A stretch of 64,000 bases of DNA from contig NW_020289975.1 of the NCBI RefSeq assembly GCF_003144245.1, positions 620,001 through 684,000 on the forward strand, read 5' to 3'. Below the pieces are notes generated by a model. That model was not told the origin of the DNA and did not search any database. It worked only from the letters and a program-made list of their open reading frames with translations. Numbering within the stretch: position 1 is the stretch's first letter; each line of letters opens with the position of its first letter. A program made the translations under genes and the position numbers. The stretch comes from Jaminaea rosea. Its lineage: Eukaryota; Basidiomycota; Exobasidiomycetes; Microstromatales. This document shows positions 1 to 10,954 of the stretch, piece after piece.

Positions 1-1
1 G

Positions 2-207
2 TGCGATCTGCCTCTGGGATATGAGGTGACACCGCCGCCACTCAAGAGCGGCAAATTTACCTACATACTACCGGGAGCGCTGACGTGAGTATCGATGGCA
101 TACAACAGAGCGATATAGGATCAATGCTGACCGAAGCGGCTCCACCTCACCCCACTCGCAGTGAGGTCCAAGGCACTGCGCCTCCTGACGCTCTGCTCGA
201 AGCTTGA
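2..207 (+). CDS. 3' end of an unidentified protein gene (partial)
   Basis: The frame is open from base 2, reading CDLPLGYEVTPPPLKSGK and then FTYILPGALT, up to a GTGAGT donor at 85. The intron 85..161 (77 nt) ends at CGCAG. The terminal exon 162..207 adds EVQGTAPPDALLEA and a TGA at 205-207. The intron size and donor match the other introns in the window, which supports a real 3' end. Only about 42 residues are visible, with no recognisable motif, so the product is unknown. It converges on the coatomer gene, whose stop lies 166 bases further on. Confidence 0.5.
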
Positions 208-373
208 CAGCCCCTCGGACCTGAGTCGCAGCCAGCTCTTGGCGCCCTTCCCCTCATCATCACCGCCTTAGTATACCAGCGCCTCGCACATATGTACATC
301 TAGTCACACGCTGCCGCTCACACTTCTGTTGTCGAGAAAACATTCATTCACTTCTCTCTTCACACCGACTGCT

Positions 374-3300
374 CTAAAGCAGCAAATCTTGCGCAGCCTC
401 CGCATCCTCGTCGCCCTCTTCATCTTCCTCCTCGTCCTCCGCATTCGCCCCTCGCCCGCCCTTCTGCGCAACCGTGATCCTATCACCCAAGCTAAGCGCG
501 ATGCCCTGCGTCTTTGCCCTGATCCTCACATGTCCCTGCACGCTCGTCGTCTCCTTCTCCTCTCCCGTAGCCGGATCCGTCACCGTCGAGACGACCTGCT
601 CGATCGAGACGTTCGCCAGCGCATCCTCACCAAAGAGAGAGCGAGCGTACAGGTTCGCCGACAAGAACCCACACGACCCGGCCAGCGATGCGGAGGGCGT
701 GAGACATGACATGTTTGTGGATCGCATCATGTGCTGAAGGTACTTGTGCAAGTCCACAATCGTAGTGTTGACGTTGACCTTGTTCTCCCATTCGAATTCG
801 GTCCACATGCTCCTGAATTGCTGTTCTGTGCAGCTCGCCGGCTTGATGTAGTCCATGATATCGACGTGAATGTCGTTCAGCACCACGCAAGCCGACTCTG
901 GTGCAGCCGTCGACGTCTTTGCATTCTTGTCCGTCGCCTCGTAGATGATGTTGCCGAAGATGACGCCAGTCTCCGTCGATGAGACCTTGATCGTGGCCTT
1001 GATGCTTTGGAAGGCATACGGGCCTAGTGTGTGGGAGGTAGGGCGCTCCACGAGCTTGAGGTCGCCGAGGGTTGCGAACTCGATGCCGAGGTTTTGCAGA
1101 GTTTGCGAGGTTTGGTTCACGACGAGGACATCCAAAAGGATGTCGAACTGCTGCACGTTGACGTAGGCTTCCGCGTATACTGCGTCTGAGAAGCCAGTCA
1201 GCTGGACTACGCGCTTCAGCTTGCCAACGAAGTCCTCCTTGGACTTTTCTGCGAGGCCAGTCGCATTCGTCAACTCTCTTTCAGCGTCTTCCGCCTCGGC
1301 CTCCGCGGCGCTCTTCTTTGCCAGCTGTCTGAACGAGATGATATCATCAGGTTGCACCTGCTTGACCTTGTTCTCCCTTGCCTTCTTCTCTGCCAGCTTC
1401 TTCTCCTCCGCGGCCACCATTTTCGCATACGCAGCCTTGGTGTCGTTGAGGAAGACCTCTTCTGCCCCCTTCATGCTCCTCTCCGGCGCAGCCAGGTCAG
1501 CCAGCGTCTCAATGCAAGCGAGGATGCGCTCCTGCGAGTCCTCGTCAATCGGCGCTGAGACGAACTTGGACTGTCCAGCGCGGACGATCGAGGCCAGAAG
1601 AAGCATAGCCTCTGCTCTGCGCTCGTTCTTGCGGCTGGCAGCGACGTTGGGGAGCTCGTGGAGCCGTGAGATGAGCTTGGCTAGTGATGAGGCGAGTGCT
1701 GTAGCGGTGTAGAAGTCACCGAGGAGGATCAAGGAGCGGAGTGGTGGCTTTTGGGCGTTCTTGACGAGGTCCAGGCGGGCAGACGCATTCGCATCCGATG
1801 TAAAGGCGCTGCGCGAGGGCAGAGCGTGAGTAAAGGTCAGCTCCAGTCGTAATATAAATAGCCTCTCGTCTCCCTGCGTTGGCGACTCACGTCTCGGTGG
1901 CATAGGTCCCATCTGCTCGTACTCTCGTCTTCGTAGCGACCGCGCTCGCCCCATTGACCTCAGCGGCACCCTGCTCTTCCTTGTTCTCCTCCTGCTGTAG
2001 AAGCCTCTCCTCAGCCGCGAGGATCGGCACCTCACCAATGACGCTGCGAATATGTGACAGGGCATCTTCAATCTCTTCTTCTCTCTCGCAGTACTCGCCC
2101 ACAATCCACAATCCGCCTCGGAAGACCTTACCGCTCTTGATCGAGGCAAAAGTGCTGAGCAGCTTCCTAACGATGGATGGGCGCAGCGCCGGGAACTTCT
2201 CGACCACTTCGCGTACGAAGACGATGACATCGACTGCGGAAGGATTTGACGAGTCGCCGAGGAAGTCCATGAGGGTGTGAATGACCTTGGATGCCACCTC
2301 TGAGAAGCGGATGGCGCACTGGTGGATCGATTGAATGAGGAGCTGACGGTATTCGATGTTGCGCTCCGCCGTCGTTGATCCAGTGGCTTCCGTCGTTTTA
2401 GTGAGCTCCTTTTGCAAGAACAGGGTGACTTCCTCGACATTCCGGCTTGAGACCATCTGCATCGCGATAGACAGGCCTCGTCGCTTGACGTCCATGTCCG
2501 GGGCAGTGAGAACGCGCAGCAGGTCCATGACCAACGGGTCGATGACATGGTCATGCTTGGCTCGAAGTACATCGAGGCGAGACAAGACGATGAGCTTGAC
2601 GTTGTTGTCCGATTCCTTTACTGCGAGTTCAATGAGAGCCCCAGCCGTTGCCTTGATAGCGGCCGAGTTCTGCGTGAGTGTGGTGAGGGTGATGGCTGCC
2701 TCGTACTTGACGGCATGCGAAGGAGCAGAGAGGAGCTCGGAGATGGCTCGAATGTACTTTGGCCTGTTTGCGCTCTCTCCCTTGCACTCCTTGCGAATGA
2801 GCTCAATGACGGCCAACTGCATGAGCTCGTCCATGCTGGGGATCGACTCGAAGTTGTCCATGAGGTACTCAGTGGCCTTGTCCGGCGCAGCATTGCAGAG
2901 GAGAACAAAGGCGTTGCGCCTGCACGTCGAGTCTGCCTCTGCTGCGAGGAAGGTGAGCATGACCTCTGGCGCGTCTGAGATCATGTTCTCGTGGTGCTGG
3001 TAGATGGCGAAGAGGCAGAAGACGGCATTCTTGCGCACGTAGGAGTGACGATGTTCGAGACATGCGCGGACAGAGGGGATGAGAGGCTCTAGGAGCTCGG
3101 GCTCCTTGATCTTCTGTAGGAAACGGAGCGTTGACCCTCGGATGTATTCGTTGGGATGCTGCAGGTCGTTGCGAATGGCGTTGACGACGAGGATCATCTC
3201 TTGCTTGAGCTCTCCCTTCTCGTCGTACTTTGGGCAGACTTCCCAGTAGAAGTGAAGCATCTTCTTGATTTGCCTAACAGGCAGAGCGGGGAAGAGGGTC

Positions 3301-3566
3301 AGCGCGAGAAGAAGGCGGCATATACGCAAGGAATGCGCGGTCACAACAACTCACTTGCTTTTGGAGGGAAGGACATATTGGATGATGGGCATGAGAAGTG
3401 TCGGCTGAGGCTGTCCATTGAGGGTGGAGACGATGATGCGGCGCAGTGTGTGTAGCTTGGTCTCATCGTCTGCCTTTTGGAGGATGGTCCTGAGCTCAGA
3501 AGGTGAGAGCTCGAACTGCGACGAGTCGTCGAAGGGGGCGACCACGGTGTAGGCGGTCGAGTCCAT
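374..3566 (-). CDS. SEC26: Coatomer subunit beta (COPI coat)
   Basis: Beta subunit of the COPI coat, which forms vesicles for Golgi-to-ER retrieval and intra-Golgi traffic. CDS is complement(374..1808, 1891..3273, 3355..3566), giving 1009 aa; yeast Sec26 and animal COPB1 are slightly shorter. Both introns (82 and 81 nt) have GTGAGT donors and restore frame exactly. Residues from about 20 to 500 form the adaptin-like helical-repeat solenoid, with family segments such as NEYIRGSTLRFLQKIKEPEL and RHSYVRKNAVFCLFAIY. A charged linker follows, then the C-terminal coatomer beta appendage (for example DVLVVNQTSQTLQNLGIEFA, and WTEFEWENKVNVNT). The very C-terminus is acidic. The start is the only ATG that gives the conserved N-terminus. 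It is divergent from mitochondrial RF1 across a 387-bp gap. Confidence 0.96.
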
Positions 3567-3953
3567 GTTGACTGGCGGACGCTACGTGGTGAGCAGCAGC
3601 GGTGGCGTCGCTATGCCAGTCAGGGCGATGATACGGTAATGTAGAAGGAAGGACGCTGGCTGGCAGTTGGAAGGCGTGCGGGGTCAAGGCGAGATGGTTG
3701 ATAGTTCGGGCGTCGACATCGACACGACGTGCTGCTGCTTGGCTCTGGCCCGCCCCGTCTCGTCTCGTCTCATTGGCTGGCTGGTGCACCCCGCCTGCCT
3801 CGTGGCACGTCTCCGCCACGTCCACGTTGCGCCCCCTTCCCGACAAAGGACAGGAAGCCCTTTCCGCCTCAATCATGAGCCAACTTTTAGACTTAGGTGT
3901 TGCAGTCTTTCGCCTCCGGGACAATACCACCACCACCACCTTCGGCATCACTC
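3567..3953. promoter_or_regulatory. Divergent promoter region, SEC26 / mitochondrial RF1
   Basis: This 387-bp gap between two divergent start codons must hold the 5' UTRs and promoters of both genes. In-frame non-ATG sequence precedes the RF1 ATG from 3897. I saw no clear TATA box or other specific site. Confidence 0.4.
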
Positions 3954-5351
3954 ATGGCAGCCGCATCTTCGGTAGCGGGACCATCACGGTTCACAGTACG
4001 GTCTCTTCCACGTCTCAGACCTGCTCAGGCGTCCACATGCGGCTCTTGCAGGCCACGGCCGCCTCCGCTGTTCTCATGCCGCCTCAACTCGACGTCGACG
4101 CAGCCTTCTCTTCTGTCCCACCCGGACGCCATCGTCCGCCTGGCCCATCTCACTTTTGACGATGCGCAAAACAGCTCCACGTCGAGCTCGGAGAGCGATC
4201 TCGATCCTTCGAGTCCCCAATACGCTCGCAGAGCTAAGCGACTAGCAGCGCAGCGCGAAGTAAGGGAAGCTTGGGATCAATGGAAGTCATCACAGCGGCA
4301 AGCTGCAGAGGCTCGACGCATGATCGAGCAGGAAAGCGATGAAGAGATGCGACAGCTTGCAGAGGAGGAGCTGCTTGAGCTGCAGGAAAGTCAAGAGTAT
4401 CAATTGACCAACATCAAAAAGGGTCTTCTTGGCACGACGGACACCGCTGCGAATGAGGCGAGCGGCGCCATCCTTGAACTGCGACCTGGCATCGGCGGCG
4501 AAGAGTCGGCCCTCTTCGTCTATGAGATGACGAGAATGTATCAACGCTGGGCTTCAAGCTCCTCAGCAAGCGGCGATGAGAGCTCACAACCATGGGATGT
4601 AGCCCTTCTCTCAGCCATTCCGACCGAGGCCTCCTCTGGCTCCGGCTCAAGCTCGCCAGCATACAAGGAGGCCATTCTCCAAGTGACAGGCCCAGACGCA
4701 TACCGCCGTCTCCGCTACGAGTCAGGTATCCACCGCGTACAGCGTGTGCCTGTCACTACCAGCGTTGCCAAGATGCAAAGCAGCACGATCACCATCGTCG
4801 TCCTTCCTGTCATCGAGGGTGACAATGACGGCTCCTCCAGTTCTGCAGACGATCTCGTCAACCCAGCCGACGTCAAGACGGAAGTGATGCGCTCACGAGG
4901 CGCAGGAGGACAGCACGTCAACAAGACGGAATCCGCCATTCGTCTCACGCACTTGCCTACGGGAATCACCGTCTCGATGCAGGACTCTCGCTCGCAGCAC
5001 AAGAATCGCGAGCAAGCCTGGAAGATTCTCAGGGCGAGACTGATGGACCAGAAGATGAAGCGGGAGGAGCAAGAAGCTAGACAGGCAAGGGGAGAGCAGA
5101 TTGTGGGACTTGGTAGGGGTGATCGTGTGCGCACATACAATTGGCCACAAGATCGGGTTACAGACCATAGAATTGGGGAGAACGTCAGTGGGTTGGACGT
5201 CTTCATGGAGGGCGAGGGGGTCGGGCTGGCGCACTTCGTCGACGAGTTGGAGGAGAGGACAAGGGAGATGCAAATGGAGGAGAGATTGAGGGTGTTGATG
5301 GAGAAGAGGCAAAAGACCGAAGCACAGCAAGGTGACGGCAAGGCGAAGTAA
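3954..5351 (+). CDS. MRF1: Mitochondrial peptide chain release factor 1
   Basis: Class I release factor that terminates translation at UAA/UAG on mitochondrial ribosomes. Single exon, 465 aa. The N-terminus from the ATG at 3954 (MAAASSVAGPSRF) is rich in Arg, Ser and Pro and poor in acids, as expected of a mitochondrial presequence. The central region has the RF signature PGIGGEESALFVYEM. The stop-codon reading motif is PVT, within HRVQRVPVTTS, and is RF1-type. The catalytic GGQ at residues 318-320 lies in SRGAGGQHVNKTESAIRLTH and triggers peptidyl-tRNA hydrolysis. The tail HKNREQAWKILRARL and RTYNWPQDRVTDHRI is also typical of the family. The open frame extends upstream to 3897, but only with non-ATG starts. 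Confidence 0.95.
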   Translation: MAAASSVAGPSRFTVRSLPRLRPAQASTCGSCRPRPPPLFSCRLNSTSTQPSLLSHPDAIVRLAHLTFDDAQNSSTSSSESDLDPSSPQYARRAKRLAAQREVREAWDQWKSSQRQAAEARRMIEQESDEEMRQLAEEELLELQESQEYQLTNIKKGLLGTTDTAANEASGAILELRPGIGGEESALFVYEMTRMYQRWASSSSASGDESSQPWDVALLSAIPTEASSGSGSSSPAYKEAILQVTGPDAYRRLRYESGIHRVQRVPVTTSVAKMQSSTITIVVLPVIEGDNDGSSSSADDLVNPADVKTEVMRSRGAGGQHVNKTESAIRLTHLPTGITVSMQDSRSQHKNREQAWKILRARLMDQKMKREEQEARQARGEQIVGLGRGDRVRTYNWPQDRVTDHRIGENVSGLDVFMEGEGVGLAHFVDELEERTREMQMEERLRVLMEKRQKTEAQQGDGKAK

Positions 5352-5543
5352 TTCAAGGGACTATCACATCCGAGACGGAATCTCACAAGAGCCTGAGAGG
5401 AAAACGACGGAATGACGATTGAAGCACGGTAAGGACAGACAAGCCGGAGCGATACAGTGACTATTGAGACGATGCACGAAAGGAGAAGAAGGGGGTTTCA
5501 AGACGAAGGGAAACTGGGATCAAGAGCTTAGACCTCGGCGCGC

Positions 5544-7829
5544 TCAGGTGCTGAAAGAGGTGGAGCTGAAGCTGGGAGTCACGAAGGTGAAGTGAGGGTA
5601 GGCAGACTGGAGCGTCTTGGCGAAGCGCGCGCTCTCCGTCTGGAAGTAGTTGACAGCCTCAACAAACTGCTGCCTGGCCGACGAGGCAGCAATCTCGGCC
5701 TGATTCTTCAGCATGGCGGCGAAGAGCTCGGCCTCAGCCTGTGAATAAGCAGCGAAGGCCTTGGCGAGCTTCTGGCCCTCAGCAGATCCGGCAGCGAGCT
5801 GGTCAGCGCCCTGCTTAGCAGCCGCGTCAGCCTGAGCCGCGATGGCTGAGCCGAATGCCTGGAGCTTGGCCGCGTAGGCCTGGCCCTGCTGAGCGAAGTT
5901 GGCAGCCTGGGACTCAAAGGTGTCCTTGAGGGAGTCGGCCTGCGACTCGAGAGCAGTCATGCCGTTGGTGACCTGCTGGCGGAAGGCGGCAGCAGCAGCC
6001 TCACCCGCGGCCTCGCCCGAAGCAATGCCAGACTGGACGGCAGCGGCTCCAGACGCCGCCTGGGATGAGAGAGCAGCGGCACCGGACTGGAGAGCCGCAG
6101 CGCCCTGCGAGGCAAGGGCAGAGCCCGAGGCACGAGCGGCAGAGGCAGCGCTGGCGATGACCTGAGGGACCGAGGTGGGCTTAGGCAGTGCCGTGGTTGC
6201 ACCGATGAAGCTGGAGAAGGCGGACTTGCCGGCGTTGATGCCCGAAGCAAGGGCGCTCTGACCAGCAGCTGCACCGCTCTTCGCCGCAGCCTCACCCTGA
6301 GCGATTCCGGTAGCGGCAGCCTGTTGGCCGCTCTTGACAGCGGAGACGAGAGCACTCTGGCCCGCAGCCTCAGCGCTCTTTGCCTGGTTGGCACCGCTCT
6401 GGAGGGCGGCGGCACCTTGGCTCACGCCCGACGCGATAGCGCTTTGGCCGGCTGCTGCGCCAGACTTGACAGCGGAAGCACCAGCGGCTGCTCCGGACTG
6501 AAGTGCTGCGGCTCCGCTCTGAAGAGCTTGCTGGCCGGAGGCAGCGCCCGAAGCAAGAGCGCTCTGGCCGGCAGCTGCGCCCGACTTGACAGCGGAAGCA
6601 CCAGCGGCTGCTCCTGACTGAAGGGCAGCGGCACCGCTCTGAAGAGCTTGCTGACCGGAGGCAGCACCCGAGGCGAGAGCGCTCTGGCCAGCAGCGGCTG
6701 CGCTCTTGGCCTGGTTAGCCCCACTCTGGAGTGCGGCGGCACCCGACTGAACAGCTGAAGCACCAGCAGCCGCGCCAGACTTCAAAGCTGCGGCTCCGCT
6801 CTGAAGAGCCTGTTGGCCGGAGGCAATGCCAGAGGTTGCCGCGGCTTGGCCAGCAGCTGCGCCTGACTTGAGAGCTGCAGCACCCGACTGAAGAGCTGCT
6901 GAGCCCTGGCTGGCAAGAGCGGCGCCCTGGCTCTGGAGAGCGGCGGCACCAGACTGAGCGGCTTGCTGACCAGAGGCGACGCCCGAGGAAATAGCAGCCT
7001 GGCCAGCAGCTGCGCCGGACTGAAGAGCTGCGGCCCCCTGCGAAGCAGCGGCTGCGCCTTGGCTCTGAAGAGCAGCAGCACCGCTCTGCACGGCCTGCTG
7101 GCCAGAGGCAATGCCCGAGGAGATGGCGCTGCCGACCGAGGGGCCCTTCGTTGCGGCGGCGCGGGCCGAGGAGGCAGCAGCTTGGAGGGAGCTGGCGAAT
7201 GCCTGGCCTTGAGAGATGACGGCTGCGGTCTATAAAGTGAGGACATAGGCAGTCGTGTCAGTGTCAGTGCACAAGAAGCTAGTCAAGATTCTTCGGTGCT
7301 TTCGCGTACTCACGGGGACAGAGGAGGGGACTGTGGCACCATTCTTGAACTGGTTAGCCAGCGACGAGAGGCTCGACTGGATGGCTGCAGCTGAGGCGCT
7401 GTACTGGTTGGCGTTGGGAAGGCCGGAGGCAGAAGCGGCAGCCTTGGAGAGAGAAGCGATCACGTCGCTGGCAGCAGCCTGGAAGGCGCTGGCCGGGTTG
7501 CTGGCGCTGGGGAGAGTTGGGGTGGGCATCGCGTTGCCATTCTTGGTGCTCGTCGAGGACGAGGCGCCACCGTTGGTAGGGGCGGCAGGGACACCAGGGG
7601 CCGAGAGGCCAGGAAGCTTGCCAAGCGCACTGGAGAAGGCGCCCTGGTACTCGGAGAACTGCTGAGCAGCGCTTGAGGCCGCACCTTGGAGCTCAGAGGC
7701 ACCCCTCGTAACGTATTGGGTCACGGTGACGGGAGGTGCGCAGACCTGGCTGGTGGGGATGATGAGGGCATTGGAGGCCCCGAGCATGGCGACCAGGACG
7801 GTGCCGACGGTAAGCTTGATAGCGACCAT
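5544..7829 (-). CDS. Secreted Ala/Ser/Gly/Gln-rich 11-residue-repeat protein
   Basis: CDS is complement(5544..7229, 7314..7829), 733 aa; the 84-nt intron has a GTGAGT donor and phase 0. The N-terminus MVAIKLTVGTVLVAMLGASN looks like a cleavable signal peptide. It is followed by a CAPPVTVTQYV segment of a kind common in fungal secreted proteins. Residues of roughly 60-170 are Ser/Ala/Pro-rich. Exon 2 starts with about 300 residues of repeats built on SGAAAGQSALA-like 11-mers, interrupted by 7-mers (SGAAALQ). The C-terminal ~180 residues are helical-looking and less repetitive, for example FRQQVTNGMTALESQADSLK. The mature part has almost no Cys, so this is not a hydrophobin. The 11-residue period recalls amphipathic helices in LEA, apolipoprotein-like and type I antifreeze proteins, but the function is unknown. 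Surface or cell-wall association is an inference. Confidence 0.85.
6225..7100 (-). repeat. Coding tandem repeats (33-bp unit, with a 120-bp higher-order duplication)
   Basis: Coding repeat tract in the secreted protein. The basic unit is 33 bp (11 codons), sometimes 21 bp. Two adjacent 120-bp blocks, 6564..6683 and 6444..6563, encode the same 40 residues twice and differ only at scattered, mostly silent bases. The block can be read as 11+11+7+11 residues. Such a duplication suggests recent unequal exchange or slippage, so copy number may vary between strains. Confidence 0.85.
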
Positions 7830-7998
7830 TGTTGCAGAAGAAGTGTTGTGGGGAGGGGGTCGGGTGGTGCGAGACGAGCGGTATGGGCGGGGGGCGAAGT
7901 AAGGTGGAAGGGGCGTTCAAGAGGAGGAGCGAGCTGGAGAGAGAAGAGGCTTTGTCGATGGAGATACTACAAAGTGATTGTTCGACGCTGAGGGACCT

Positions 7999-8010
7999 CC
8001 TTTTATGCCT
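7999..8010 (-). promoter_or_regulatory. TATA-like element upstream of the secreted repeat protein
   Basis: On the minus strand the sequence reads AGGCATAAAAGG, about 170 nt upstream of the ATG at 7829. An AT-rich hexamer in otherwise GC-rich DNA at this distance is a plausible TATA box. No transcription start is known, so the call rests on position and sequence only. Confidence 0.35.
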
Positions 8011-8375
8011 TTTCAGCGTGCCCATCGAAGTTCTCATGGCCTGGACAGAGAGCGATGCTTGGATCTAGTCATGAAGCCGTGCCCAAGCAGGGCGCCCGCG
8101 AGGGCACGGTCTTCAAGGACAACCGCATCAGGTTTCACCATGATTGCGCTCTCGAGCACTCTTGGTGACCTGTCGGCCTCTTGCCGCTCCCTCCAACGAG
8201 GTACAATGGCGTTCGGGGAGTGTGAAGGAGAACGCTCATCGCAATCCCAGCGTTGATGGTGGGCCAACCCAGCGGTGAACACCGCCGCACTTCGAAGGCC
8301 GTGACGGTCGGCGGCGTCGACCAACACCCACAACCACATCCACTTTCGTGAGACTAGAGGGGAAATGTCTCATAG

Positions 8376-8389
8376 GTGCGCATGCGCAC
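8376..8389. repeat. 14-bp perfect palindrome GTGCGCATGCGCAC
   Basis: Self-complementary 14-mer made of alternating purine and pyrimidine. It lies about 550 bp upstream of the secreted repeat protein. It could be a dimeric transcription-factor site, but no factor is assigned. Confidence 0.6.
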
Positions 8390-9171
8390 GGGCGTGCAGT
8401 GATTGCTGGATTGCTTGGTGCTGGGTCCTTTGCTGATGATGTGCTGCACACCGGATGAGACACAAAGAAGCTCCATCGGGCTTTGAAGTTGGCGGCGGTC
8501 TGTCTGGCCTGGTCTTCTCCGCCCCCGCGGGGTTTGCTACTCCGCCACGGATTCCATCCCCCGTCTCATTTACCGTTCTCGAGCCCACAGCCCTCACTCC
8601 TCAGCTCTCCACATAGCAACGAGCGAGCTAGCGCCTCTGGATATTGCAATGGTACGCCCGCCGAGAGGATATACAGTGGATGAGGATCCAAGGAGTTGAC
8701 GCAAGCGGTTGCATCATCGCGTCGCGGCCATATTTCCTAGCCCCCGAGAAGCTGGCGAGAGAGCACCTGTCAATCAAGATGCAATTTCAGCGACTCAGAG
8801 TGCGAGCGTGAGCATTCATTGCTAGACCAGGATACAACAAGGTTTATGACCAGGCGGTTTCGACGCCCACAAATGGCCCTCAGCCTGTCTCAACCTTGAT
8901 CGAATGCATTCAAGGAGGAATAGCCATCGTGATCGCCATTCCTCCTGGCGACCGGCAATTGCGTGATCGCGAAGCGTCCCAACAAATTGACATCCTTGTA
9001 CGAACTCGCCAGGAAGGTTCAATGAAGCAGGAACAGATGATGAGATTTCAATCGACCTAGACCTCCAATGGCGTACGATTCGAGACGTTCGGTGAGCTGC
9101 AATCTTGATCACGCCAGACGAAGGGAGGCGAGCAACGCAGTGGCACACCGATCTCGTCTCTCGGAATGACG

Positions 9172-9189
9172 AATATCGATATCGATATT
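9172..9189. repeat. 18-bp perfect palindrome AATATCGATATCGATATT
   Basis: Perfect 18-bp palindrome containing two overlapping ATCGAT/ATATCGAT units. It sits in the middle of the gene-poor stretch and is AT-rich compared with its surroundings. Confidence 0.65.
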
Positions 9190-10954
9190 GAGGCGACGAT
9201 GATTCATCATTGCGGGGTAACTAGGAGGGAAGGAGGGATCGATGATTCCGGGATGACCACGCTTTGCGCATCCGATGCGGCTACGGGCGCGGAAGACGGG
9301 CGGTAGGTCAGATCGGGGTCTGGAGTCTCCAGCTTCCATGCAGCTCACGATGCCCTTATTCAATCTCAGGGCCACTATGTGCGCGCTTCGGTCAGCAAAT
9401 GAGCTTGCAAAGAGTCGGACAATTGGACTGATATCTTGCCCGCAAATGCGGGAAAGGCGTTCGCTCACCGTGGCATGGGTCTTTGAGTCTCCGCCCCTAC
9501 GCCCGACCTCATATCCATCTCCGACCCCAGACTAGCGTGCATTTCCTCGAGCACGTGCAAGTCGCCTACGGCCAGCTACACGACGATTCAATGGCCACCA
9601 TCGTAGTCTTGCAAGCCGGCAACACCGTCTTTTGGACCGAGACATTCGATCGCTGGCCCGCAGCAATGCGCTTGGCTCAGGCACCACCTGCTCTGCATGC
9701 AATTGAGCGAGCGGGTGAGAAAGCACGCGAATGAAGAAGACGCCCACGTCAGACCGTATCGTACCGACTCACGGTGAGACGGCCTAGCGGGTGTTCATTG
9801 TCTGCATCAGGCACAGTATGCACGCCCGCCGGTACGTCAACCCAAGGCATGGACCCTGTACGAGAGTGTCTATTCCGCGACTACCAAGCACCTTCGCAGG
9901 GATCAGACAGGTTCATCAACGCGGAATGGCCTTGTCGATCCTCAAAGACCATTGTCTCATCGACGTAGGTGGTGAACGGATTTTCCGAAATAAGCAAGAC
10001 TTCAGGCTGCCAAGAAGCCGGCAAGAAGGCGTCTCTTCATCTTCATACTCTCACGGTCGATCGCCCGCTCAAGTCGGCGCGTCATGCTCTCAACGCCGCG
10101 GTGGCCATGACCATGACCACGCCTTGACTGATGAGCGTCAATCGCACGGGAAGACGACGAACGTTCGAGCATTCCCACGCCGTCATCCCCATGAGACATC
10201 AAGTTGCGGTCGTGCCTGATCGATCGAGTCAGAGTCGAGCGAGGCACAATGCATCGATTTCAAGCTTCTACGATTGCCGGACAACATAGCGTCGACGACC
10301 GGATCGACCTGTCTTATTTCGGCTGGATTGTCGGCTCCCTTTCTTGCCCGATTCGTCCCACGAAGCACTGTCGGACGCCGAGTAATATGTATCAGAAGCG
10401 GTTTGCGTTCATCTAGCCCCCGTTTCCCCAGCTACGTAGACACTGTGGTTGCGCTGCGAGAGCGTACCAAGTCTAGCATGATGATATAGGGGCAGGCTGG
10501 TGGGAGGGATCGAAAGAGGGAAGGGTGAGTGTGGAAAGGGAGAGGGAGATGGAGGCTCTAAGGCAAGGTGTGGGTCTGACGGGCGAGGGGTCGAGCGGCT
10601 GCTGGCTATGGCAAGATGCGATAGACCATTGACCTGCTTCATGAGCGGTCGAAGTCCAGTCTTATCTCATCTTCGGACAGCCTCAATGCTGATTATATTG
10701 AGTCGGCGGGCTTGGGCTTGATCGAGAATGGGTCGAGGTTGCAAGGAATGAGGGAAGAAGAAAAAAAAAGCCTGGCTCTGCCCGACGTCGAGATGATGGG
10801 TCAAAGCAGCCGCGGCAGGCGGACTGAGCGATGGCTCACCTCCACGCTCCTCGCCTCGTGTGCCTCCACGCTTCGTCCTGGTCCTTGTCCTCGTCCTCGC
10901 CATCTTTCCCTCCTAAACCTGCCAATCCTTCCTCCTCCCTGTCACCATCTCCGA

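Larger units (their letters stand above)
7830..10954. other. Gene-poor region of about 3.1 kb
   Basis: No open frame here looks like a real protein. The longest frames (about 140 codons) show no recognisable family, no sensible introns and arginine-rich shadow composition on both strands. The left end must contain the promoter of the secreted repeat protein and the right end that of the FIT family gene. Two perfect palindromes lie inside, at 8376..8389 and 9172..9189. I saw no tRNA, transposon or long repeat. An unannotated non-coding RNA is possible but nothing in the sequence demonstrates one. Confidence 0.5.

Noticed and set aside
329-2280. Long plus-strand open frames opposite the coatomer gene
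   Set aside because: They lie antisense to a strongly conserved protein, have shadow composition and match no family.
3897-3953. RF1 extension upstream of the ATG at 3954
   Set aside because: It is open only through a GTG start; the ATG at 3954 already gives a full presequence.
8822-10219. Open frames of 80-140 codons on both strands in the gene-poor region
   Set aside because: They overlap each other, start with arbitrary codons, show no domains and no plausible splice structure.
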